Assembly: GCA_017578085.1 (NCBI GenBank)
Contig: PKQR01000137.1
Coordinates: 1 to 5,755 of the forward strand
Source of the DNA: Bacillota bacterium
Lineage (GTDB): Bacteria > Bacillota > Limnochordia > Limnochordales > ZCTH02-B6
Direction of reading: 5' to 3'
DNA: 5,755 nucleotides
The first letter of the stretch is position 1, and each line of letters starts with the position of its first letter. The translations under genes were made by a program, and so were the position numbers. This document shows, in pieces, positions 1 through 5,462 of this stretch. The notes under the pieces were generated by a model. The model was not told where the DNA came from. It saw only the letters and a program-made list of their open reading frames with translations, and did not search any database.

Positions 1-2154
1 GCCGTCCTCGTCCGTTATGGGGACACGGTGGTCCTGGTCACCGCCGTCATGTCCAAGGAACCCCGGCAGGGCATCGACTTCTTCCCGCTGCTGGTCGACT
101 ACGAAGAGCGCATGTACGCCATCGGGAAGATCCCGCGGGTATGGCTGCGGCGCGAGGGCCGGCCCAGCGAGGCTGCGACCCTGGCGGCGCGCATGATCGA
201 CCGCCCGATCCGCCCGCTGTTCCCTGAAGGGTTTCGCAACGACGTGCAGGTGGTGGCCACGGTCCTGTCGGTGGAGCACGACAACTCCCCGGAGATCGCC
301 GCCATGATCGGCGCGTCGGCCGCGCTCCACATCTCTGACATCCCGTTCCTGGGCCCCATCGGCGGCGTGAAGGTGGGCCGGGTCGACGGGCAGTTCGTCA
401 TCAACCCCACTGCGGCGCAAAGCGACGTCAGCGACCTGGACCTGGTCGTTGCCGGCACGCAGGATGCCATCATGATGGTGGAAGCCGGCGCCAAGGAGCT
501 GCCGGAAGAGGTCATGCTGGAAGCCATCATGTTTGGCCACGAGGAGATCAAGCGCATCTGCGCGTTCCTCGAGGAAGTGCGGGCCGAAGTCGGCAAGCCC
601 AAGGTGGAGGTCACCCTGTATGAGCCCGACCCGGCGGTGAGCGAGTGGGTGCGGGAGCGGGCGTCGGCGGAGTTGCGCACGGCCATCCGCAGCGCTGACA
701 AGCAGAGCCGTGAGCAGGCGGTCGCGGACTTGAAGGCGCGGCTGCTGGAGCAGTTCCAGCAGGAGTGGGGCGAAGAGGCCTTCGCGAACCACGCGAAGGA
801 CGTGGAAACCGTCTTCGACAAGCTCCTGAAGGAACAAGTCCGGCAGATGATCGTGGTGGAGGGCGAGCGGCCCGACGGGCGCAAGCTGGACGAAATCCGG
901 CCCATCTGGTGCGAGGTCGGCGTCCTGCCGCGGACCCACGGTTCGGCCATCTTCACCCGGGGCCAGACCCAGGTGTTGAGCGTCTGCACGTTAGGCCTCA
1001 AGGGCGACGAGCAGATGCTGGACGACCTGCGGGATGAGAGCCGCAAGCGCTACATCCACCACTACAACTTCCCAGGCTACAGCACCGGTGAGGTGCGGCC
1101 CATGCGGGCTCCCGGGCGCCGCGAGATCGGGCACGGGGCGCTGGCGGAGCGGGCCTTGTTGCCGGTTATCCCGCCGGAAGAGGAGTTCCCGTACACGATC
1201 CGCGTCGTGTCGGAGACGCTGGAGTCCAACGGGTCGACCTCCCAGGCCAGCGTCTGCGGCAGCACCTTGGCGCTGATGGACGCAGGCGTGCCCATCCGCA
1301 AGCCGGTGGCCGGCGTGGCCATGGGGTTGGTGAAGCACGAGGACGGCTTTGCCGTGCTGACCGACATCCAGGGCATTGAGGACCACCTGGGCGATATGGA
1401 CTTCAAGGTGGCCGGCACCCGGGACGGCGTCACGGCCCTGCAGATGGACATCAAGATCAAGGGCGTGACCCGGGAGATCTTGCAAAAGGCCCTGGAGCAG
1501 GCGCGGGCGGGGCGACTGTTCATCCTGGACAAGATGCTCGAGGTGTTGCCGGCGCCGCGCCCGGACATCTCCAAGTACGCGCCGCGGATCACCACCATGG
1601 AGATCCCGGTGGACAAGATCCGCGACGTCATCGGCCCTGGCGGCAAGATGATCAACAAGATCATCCAGCAGACGGGCGTCGAGATCGACATCGAGGACGA
1701 CGGCCGCGTCTTTATCGCGTCGCCTGACCAGGAAGCGTGCGAAAAGGCGAAGTCCATGATCGAGATGCTGGTCAAGGACGTGGAGGTCGGCGCGACGTAC
1801 CTGGGCACGGTCAAGCGCATCATGAACTTCGGCGCCTTCGTCGAGATCTTGCCGGGCAAGGAAGGCCTGATCCACATTTCGGAGCTGGCGCCTTACCGGG
1901 TGTCCAGGGTCGAGGACGTGCTCAACATCGGCGACGAAGTGCTGGTGCGGGTGACGGAGATCGACAAGCTGGGGCGCATCAACTTGTCCCGCAAGGACGC
2001 CCTCTCGCCCGAAGCCCTGGCCGCCGAAAAGGCCATGGGTGAGGCCAAAGGCAACGGCCGCTATGAGCGCCAGGACGGCGAGCGCGGCCGGCGTCCTGGT
2101 CCCGGGGGCGGCGGCGGCCGGCGCGAGGAGCGGCGCGGCCCCCGGCACCGGTAG
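1..2154 (+). CDS. pnp: Polynucleotide phosphorylase (PNPase), 5'-truncated by the window edge
   Basis: PNPase is a trimeric cytoplasmic 3'-5' exoribonuclease that phosphorolyses RNA to nucleoside diphosphates and can also add tails. The frame is open from base 1 (AVLVRYGDT...), giving 717 visible residues; alignment from memory to the Bacillus subtilis protein suggests about 30 N-terminal residues are missing. Domains in visible numbering: first RNase PH domain about 1-145, helical linker about 150-275, catalytic second RNase PH domain about 290-500, KH domain with GPGGK at 545-549, S1 domain about 597-665, then an Arg/Gly-rich tail of about 50 residues. The catalytic domain keeps SNGSTSQASVCG (409-420) and EDHLGDMDFK (460-469), whose two outer aspartates match E. 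coli D486 and D492. One oddity is that the pore loop reads IPRVWLRREGR where most PNPases have IPGSFFRREGR or IPGGFFKREGR. The gene ends at TAG and is followed by a terminator. Identification is very secure. Confidence 0.98.
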   Translation, partial: AVLVRYGDTVVLVTAVMSKEPRQGIDFFPLLVDYEERMYAIGKIPRVWLRREGRPSEAATLAARMIDRPIRPLFPEGFRNDVQVVATVLSVEHDNSPEIAAMIGASAALHISDIPFLGPIGGVKVGRVDGQFVINPTAAQSDVSDLDLVVAGTQDAIMMVEAGAKELPEEVMLEAIMFGHEEIKRICAFLEEVRAEVGKPKVEVTLYEPDPAVSEWVRERASAELRTAIRSADKQSREQAVADLKARLLEQFQQEWGEEAFANHAKDVETVFDKLLKEQVRQMIVVEGERPDGRKLDEIRPIWCEVGVLPRTHGSAIFTRGQTQVLSVCTLGLKGDEQMLDDLRDESRKRYIHHYNFPGYSTGEVRPMRAPGRREIGHGALAERALLPVIPPEEEFPYTIRVVSETLESNGSTSQASVCGSTLALMDAGVPIRKPVAGVAMGLVKHEDGFAVLTDIQGIEDHLGDMDFKVAGTRDGVTALQMDIKIKGVTREILQKALEQARAGRLFILDKMLEVLPAPRPDISKYAPRITTMEIPVDKIRDVIGPGGKMINKIIQQTGVEIDIEDDGRVFIASPDQEACEKAKSMIEMLVKDVEVGATYLGTVKRIMNFGAFVEILPGKEGLIHISELAPYRVSRVEDVLNIGDEVLVRVTEIDKLGRINLSRKDALSPEALAAEKAMGEAKGNGRYERQDGERGRRPGPGGGGGRREERRGPRHR

Positions 2155-2179
2155 GCGTTCATTGAAGCAGTACCGGCGG

Positions 2180-2220
2180 AGCAGGTGGTCAGGGGGGAGG
2201 TCACCTGCTTTTTTTCTTTT
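2180..2220 (+). terminator. Intrinsic terminator after pnp
   Basis: A perfect 8-bp stem AGCAGGTG (2180-2187) / CACCTGCT (2202-2209), extendable by one G-U pair, encloses a G-rich 14-base loop. It is followed at once by a T-tract (2209-2215, then C and four more T). It starts 25 bases after the pnp stop codon, the classic position for Rho-independent termination. It separates pnp from the downstream genes. The T-tract stands out against the very GC-rich surroundings. Confidence 0.93.
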
Positions 2221-2252
2221 CCGGGAAAGCTGGAGCGGGAACGCTTTCCCGG
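2221..2252 (+). promoter_or_regulatory. Perfect 10-bp inverted repeat abutting the ribosome binding site
   Basis: CCGGGAAAGC (2221-2230) and GCTTTCCCGG (2243-2252) are perfect reverse complements around a 12-base spacer. The stem could be lengthened by four A-U/G-U pairs between 2217-2220 and 2253-2256. The right arm overlaps the GGGAGAGGTG Shine-Dalgarno region of the next gene. There is no T-tract after it on either strand, so it is not a second intrinsic terminator. As RNA it could limit ribosome access; as DNA it could be a repressor operator. The repeat itself is directly visible, and the function is inference. Confidence 0.55.
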
Positions 2253-2260
2253 GAGAGGTG
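2251..2260 (+). promoter_or_regulatory. Ribosome binding site fixing the DUF3866 start
   Basis: GGGAGAGGTG contains GAGGTG (2255-2260), a good match to the anti-Shine-Dalgarno sequence, 6 bases before the GTG at 2267. The same frame stays open upstream to 2039, but that extension would run through the terminator and the end of pnp, so this site decides the start. Confidence 0.7.
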
Positions 2261-2266
2261 TCGGCC

Positions 2267-3391
2267 GTGGCGGGTCTGCACTTGCGCGAAGGCTTGGTCC
2301 GGGGCGTCGAGCCGGTCCGGCCCGGGCTGTGGCAGCTGCGTGTCGAGGTTGACGGACGGGAGGAACCGGCGTTCCTCTACGAAGCGCTGACGCCGGTGGC
2401 GGGTGTGGGCGATCGGGTCGCGATCAACACGACCGCGGTGGACCTGGGCCTTGGCACCGGCGGCGCCCACTTCGTCGTGCATGTGCTGGGACGGGAGCGG
2501 CCGGGCGCGGGCACCAAAGGCCACATCATGAAGTTGCGCTACACGCCCCTGCAGGTCGCGGTCTTGGCTGCGGAGGAGCCGGACAGCCCCCACCACCACG
2601 TCCTGGCCCGTGAAGACGACCTGGAGGGCATGCCGGTCGTGGTGGCCGAGCTGCACAGCCAAGTGCCGCCGGCGGCCGCAGCGCTGCGGCTGGCCTTGGG
2701 TGACGGCGCGCGGATCGCGTACATCATGACCGACGGCGGCGCCCTGCCGCTGGCGTTAAGCCGGCTTGTGCACGAGCTGCGCCGGGGCGGATTCCTCGAC
2801 GCGACGGTGACGGTAGGCCACGCCTTCGGCGGGGACCTGGAGGCGGTGACGGTCTTCTCGGGGCTTTTGGCCGCCCGCTGGGCGCTGGCAGCCGATGCGG
2901 CCATCGTGGCCATGGGACCGGGCGTGGTGGGCACCGGCACCCGCTTCGGCACCACAGCCATCGAGACCGGCCAGCACCTGGACGCCGCCGGGGTGCTTGG
3001 GGGGCTGCCCGTGGCCGCATTGCGCTTGAGCTTCGCCGATGCCCGGCCGCGCCAGCGGGGCGTCAGTCACCACACGCTGACGGCCCTGGGCACCGTCGCC
3101 CAGCGGCCCTGCTGGGTGGCGTTGCCCGACCTGGCACCGGACCAGGAAGAGCTGGTGTGGGAGCAGTTGGCCGGGGCCGGCATACTGTCACGCCACCGGG
3201 TGGTGGTGGAGGACCGGGGCCAGGCGGCGCTCGAGGAGCTGGCGCGCCGGAGCGTGGCGCTGAGTTCCATGGGCCGCGGAGCGGAAGAGGACCCGGCGCC
3301 GTTTCTGGCCGCGGCCGCGGCCGGCTTCGTGGCGGCGGATCTCGCGAAACGGTATAGCGGACGTCCAGTTGGAGAGCAAAAGGGTTCTTGA
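2267..3391 (+). CDS. DUF3866 family protein, function unknown
   Basis: This gene encodes 374 residues with a GTG start chosen for the Shine-Dalgarno site at 2251-2260; GTG at 2258 is possible but too close to that site. I recognise the DUF3866 family, found mainly in Bacillota and Actinomycetota, with no established biochemical role. Family-like landmarks visible here are GHIMKLRYTPLQ (85-96), SPHHH (107-111), ELHSQVP (128-134), MTDGGALPLALS (154-165), GHAFGGDLEAV (184-194), a glycine/threonine-rich GPGVVGTGTRFGTT stretch (217-230) and GVSHHTLTAL (265-274). The clustered His, Asp and Gly residues could form a ligand or metal site, but that is inference. No signal peptide or clear membrane helix is seen, so it is probably cytoplasmic. 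It starts a new transcription block after the pnp terminator, and its TGA lies 7 bases before the endoQ ATG, implying co-expression. Confidence 0.88.
   Translation: MAGLHLREGLVRGVEPVRPGLWQLRVEVDGREEPAFLYEALTPVAGVGDRVAINTTAVDLGLGTGGAHFVVHVLGRERPGAGTKGHIMKLRYTPLQVAVLAAEEPDSPHHHVLAREDDLEGMPVVVAELHSQVPPAAAALRLALGDGARIAYIMTDGGALPLALSRLVHELRRGGFLDATVTVGHAFGGDLEAVTVFSGLLAARWALAADAAIVAMGPGVVGTGTRFGTTAIETGQHLDAAGVLGGLPVAALRLSFADARPRQRGVSHHTLTALGTVAQRPCWVALPDLAPDQEELVWEQLAGAGILSRHRVVVEDRGQAALEELARRSVALSSMGRGAEEDPAPFLAAAAAGFVAADLAKRYSGRPVGEQKGS
3307..3324 (+). repeat. Short GGCCGC tandem hexamer (about 3 copies)
   Basis: Three head-to-tail hexamers, GGCCGC, GGCCGC and GGCCGG, lie inside the end of the DUF3866 gene and encode an alanine-rich run. 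The tract is self-complementary and is a likely place for polymerase slippage or sequencing error. The reading frame continues normally on both sides. Confidence 0.5.
3379..3384 (+). promoter_or_regulatory. Weak ribosome binding site before endoQ
   Basis: AAAGGG lies 8 bases before TTG at 3393 and 14 bases before ATG at 3399. The spacing favours the TTG and the codon favours the ATG. It overlaps the last codons of the DUF3866 gene, so ribosomes finishing that gene could restart here. Confidence 0.4.
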
Positions 3392-3398
3392 CTTGACC

Positions 3399-4601
3399 AT
3401 GAGCAAGACGCTCACCCCAGCGCTCAAGGAGTATTTCGCCGATCTCCACGTGCACGTGGGCCGCTCGGGCGACGGGCGCCCCGTGAAGATCGCGGCCTCG
3501 ACCGCCATGACCCTGCCGCGGGTGCTGGACGAATGCAGGCGCCGTAAAGGCATCGACCTGGTGGCCGTCGTCGATTCGGCGTCGCCAGGCGTACAGGGGG
3601 ACATGGAGGCGCTCATCGCCTCCGGGGAACTGGCACCCCAACCCGGCGGTGGTTTGCGCTACGGCGACGGCCCCGTGCTCATCCCGGCGGTGGAGCTGGA
3701 AATCGCCGGCGAGGGGCGCGGACCCGCCCACTACCTTCTTTACCTGCCCGACTTGGAAGCGGTGCGCGGGGTCGCCCGCTTTCTCCTGCCGCGGGTGACC
3801 AATCTGCAGCTTTCAACCCAGCGGGTGCGCACCCGCGCCCTGGAACTCCTGCGTCTGGCCGAGGACCATGGCGGGGTGCTGGTACCGGCCCACGCGTTTA
3901 CGCCCCACAAGGGCTTCTACGGAGCGTGCGCGGATCGACTGGCGGACGTATTTGGCGAAGCGGCCGAGCGGATCCCCGCGGTGGAGCTCGGATTATCGGC
4001 CGACACCGCGATGGCGGACCAGGTCAGCGAGCTGGAGGGAAAAACGTTCCTTTCAAGTTCGGACGCGCACTCGCTGAACCGCATCGCGCGCGAGTACACC
4101 GCTTTGGCCTTGGCGGCGCCCACCTTTGCCGAACTGGTGCTGGCCTTAAGGCGCGAGGCGGGACGGAGGGTGACGGCCAATTACGGGCTCGACCCGCGGC
4201 TGGGCAAGTACTACCGCAGTGCGTGCCTCGAGTGCGGCGCGATCGCTGGGCAGCCGCCGCCAGCCGTCGCCTGCGCCCGCTGCGGCAGCCGAAAGCTGGT
4301 CAAGGGCGTGCTGGACCGGCTGGCGGAGATCACGGACCGCCCGGCGCCAGCCTCCCCGCCCCACAGGCCGCCTTACATTCACCAAGTGCCCCTGGAATTC
4401 GTCCCAGGTGTCGGGCGGCGCACCCTGGAACGCCTCATCACCGCGTGCGGCTCCGAGATGGGCGTCCTGCACCGGGCCAGCCGCGAGCAGCTGACCGCTG
4501 CGGCGGGGCCAGCGGTGGCCGAGCGCATCTTGTTGGCCCGGGCGGGCCAACTCCCCGTCCAAGCCGGCGGCGGCGGGGTTTACGGCCGGGTGGAGGCCTA
4601 G
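3399..4601 (+). CDS. endoQ: Endonuclease Q-like PHP-domain DNA repair nuclease
   Basis: EndoQ enzymes nick DNA on the 5' side of deaminated bases such as uracil, hypoxanthine and xanthine, starting repair. From ATG 3399 the protein has 400 residues, close to family length. The N-terminal PHP metallo-hydrolase domain shows DLHVH (15-19), D59, AVELE (97-101), H111, VPAHAFTPH (162-170), VELGLS (195-200) and SDAHS (221-225), matching a metal-bound active site. A four-cysteine zinc-binding segment follows (C276, C279, C292, C295). The C-terminal part carries PPYIHQVPLEFVPGVG (324-339), a helix-hairpin-helix-like DNA-binding region, and ends with a Gly-rich AGGGGVYG. All expected domains are intact. 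In-frame TTG codons at 3393 and 3369 are alternative starts; family members usually begin just before YFADLHVH, so the shorter form is preferred. The close link to the DUF3866 gene suggests translational coupling. I recall a homologue (YqxK) near spoIIM in Bacillus. Confidence 0.93.
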   Translation: MSKTLTPALKEYFADLHVHVGRSGDGRPVKIAASTAMTLPRVLDECRRRKGIDLVAVVDSASPGVQGDMEALIASGELAPQPGGGLRYGDGPVLIPAVELEIAGEGRGPAHYLLYLPDLEAVRGVARFLLPRVTNLQLSTQRVRTRALELLRLAEDHGGVLVPAHAFTPHKGFYGACADRLADVFGEAAERIPAVELGLSADTAMADQVSELEGKTFLSSSDAHSLNRIAREYTALALAAPTFAELVLALRREAGRRVTANYGLDPRLGKYYRSACLECGAIAGQPPPAVACARCGSRKLVKGVLDRLAEITDRPAPASPPHRPPYIHQVPLEFVPGVGRRTLERLITACGSEMGVLHRASREQLTAAAGPAVAERILLARAGQLPVQAGGGGVYGRVEA

Positions 4602-4665
4602 GATGCTAACCCAAGTCCCAACCGCATAAGCATGGGGTGAAAAGTGGGACGAGGGGTGGGCGCGC
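4602..4665 (+). promoter_or_regulatory. Leader of spoIIM with small inverted repeat
   Basis: This 64-base gap is less GC-rich than its neighbours. GTCCCA (4615-4620) and TGGGAC (4645-4650) form a 6-bp inverted repeat directly before the likely ribosome binding site GAGGGGTG (4651-4658). CATAAGCAT (4624-4632) faintly resembles a sporulation sigma-E -10 element, but I see no convincing -35 partner, so a promoter here is only a possibility. Confidence 0.35.
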
Positions 4666-5304
4666 GTGGCCGGCCGTTTCCCAGACATATTGCGCGGGTA
4701 CTTTCGCCGGCGGACGGCCGTCTATCTGTGCGTCATCATCGTGCTGGCCATGGGGGCCGGTTTCGGCGGCCTGGCGGTGGGGTATGTCGACGAGGAAGAC
4801 CGCTCCGCCCTGGCGGGCCATGTGGAGGGGCTTTTGTCCGCACCGGAAACGCGGTCGCCGGCCCCGCCCGAGCGGGTGCTCCAGCAGGCGCTGATGGAGC
4901 AGCTGCTCAAAACGGTGGGCCTGGTGGGCCTTTTTGGGCTATCCGTCATCGGCGCTCCGCTGGTGCTGGCCGTCGTCTTCCTGCGGGGTTTCGCCCTGGG
5001 ATTCACAGGGGCGTTTCTCGTGGACCGGCTGGGCTGGCGCGGCATCCCGTTGGCCCTGGCATCGCTCTTGCCCCACAACGTGCTGGCCGTACCCGCCCTC
5101 GTGTTGGCCGGCGCGAGCGCGATCAGTTTCTCCGTGGCCGCAGCCCGCGTGCTCATGGGCAGACGGGACATCAATATGTACCAGCAGTTCCTGACGACCG
5201 TCCTCTTGCTGGCAGCAAGCGGTCTAGCCCTGGTGGCCGCCTCCTTCCTCGAAGCCTACGTTACCCCGGTACTCATGGACGCCGTGGCGCGCATCCTGCT
5301 GTAG
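4666..5304 (+). CDS. spoIIM: Stage II sporulation protein M (SpoIIM)
   Basis: SpoIIM is the membrane anchor of the SpoIID-SpoIIM-SpoIIP complex, which remodels septal peptidoglycan so that the mother cell can engulf the forespore. In Bacillus it is made in the mother cell under sigma-E. The 212-residue protein is close to the roughly 215 residues of the Bacillus protein. It begins with a short basic segment (RGYFRRRT, 10-17), then hydrophobic segments at about 18-40, 82-105, 106-120, 126-152 and 174-197, consistent with five membrane spans. A hydrophilic, proline-containing loop (about 41-79) follows the first span. SLLPHNVLAVPALVLAG (133-149) fits the conserved SpoIIM-family LLPHN/PHG-type motif. 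GTG 4666 is the first possible start after an in-frame stop at 4627, with GAGGGGTG 7 bases upstream. Its presence marks the source as an endospore former or close relative. Confidence 0.92.
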   Translation: MAGRFPDILRGYFRRRTAVYLCVIIVLAMGAGFGGLAVGYVDEEDRSALAGHVEGLLSAPETRSPAPPERVLQQALMEQLLKTVGLVGLFGLSVIGAPLVLAVVFLRGFALGFTGAFLVDRLGWRGIPLALASLLPHNVLAVPALVLAGASAISFSVAAARVLMGRRDINMYQQFLTTVLLLAASGLALVAASFLEAYVTPVLMDAVARILL

Positions 5305-5462
5305 GGTGGTTGGCGCCGGTCCCCCCGGGCCGCCATGGCCCGCCTTAGGCGCCCCCGATCTTGCAGGGGGGGCAGGGGCGCCCTGCACGGCCGCCGAACT
5401 TTCATCACGCACGGCCGTAGGGCTGTGCCGCCCTCCGGGGCGAAGGGCAGGAGGTGGCGAGA
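5305..5462 (+). other. Structured GC-rich intergenic leader before deoB
   Basis: I find no credible gene in these 158 bases. They contain a series of perfect or near-perfect stems: CGGGCC/GGCCCG (5326-5331 with 5337-5342); GGCGCCCC/GGGGCGCC (5348-5355 with 5375-5382); GCAGGG/CCCTGC with a 3-base loop (5372-5377 with 5381-5386); GCACGGCC/GGCTGTGC with a GTAG loop and one G-U pair (5409-5416 with 5421-5428); and CGCCC/GGGCG with a TCCG loop (5429-5433 with 5438-5442). GCACGGCCG occurs twice, at 5385 and 5409. None of the stems has a T-tract after it, so none is a typical intrinsic terminator, and I see no clear promoter. High GC content makes chance stems more likely. Confidence 0.5.
5449..5456 (+). 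promoter_or_regulatory. Near-consensus ribosome binding site for deoB
   Basis: AGGAGGTG is a near-perfect anti-Shine-Dalgarno match with 6 bases between it and the ATG at 5463. It fixes the start and suggests efficient translation once the leader upstream is unfolded. Confidence 0.9.

Noticed and set aside
99..1046. Long open frame of about 315 codons on the minus strand opposite pnp
   Set aside because: It is an antisense shadow caused by GC-rich codon bias. The translation is Ser/Arg-rich with no recognisable motif, while the + strand is unmistakable PNPase.
991..2148. 385-codon open frame on the minus strand opposite the second half of pnp
   Set aside because: Its composition (Asp/His/Leu/Arg-rich) is typical of a shadow frame, with no domain and no ribosome binding site noted. 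It is fully explained by the pnp codons.
2221..2252. Inverted repeat as a second or bidirectional terminator
   Set aside because: No T-tract follows it in the + direction, and in the minus direction it is followed by an A-rich run rather than T residues.
2039..2266. Upstream extension of the DUF3866 frame
   Set aside because: It overlaps the end of pnp, crosses the terminator and inverted repeat, and has no family similarity; the Shine-Dalgarno at 2251-2260 points to 2267.
3388..3393. TTGACT as a promoter -35 element before endoQ
   Set aside because: No -10-like sequence occurs about 17 bases downstream, and the position lies inside a tightly coupled gene junction.
3926..4609. 227-codon + strand frame overlapping endoQ
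   Set aside because: Gly/Arg/Ala-rich out-of-frame shadow of the EndoQ gene, which has intact catalytic and zinc motifs.
4644..5348. 234-codon alternative + strand frame over spoIIM
   Set aside because: Gly/Arg-rich shadow; the frame starting at 4666 gives clear membrane spans and SpoIIM-like motifs.
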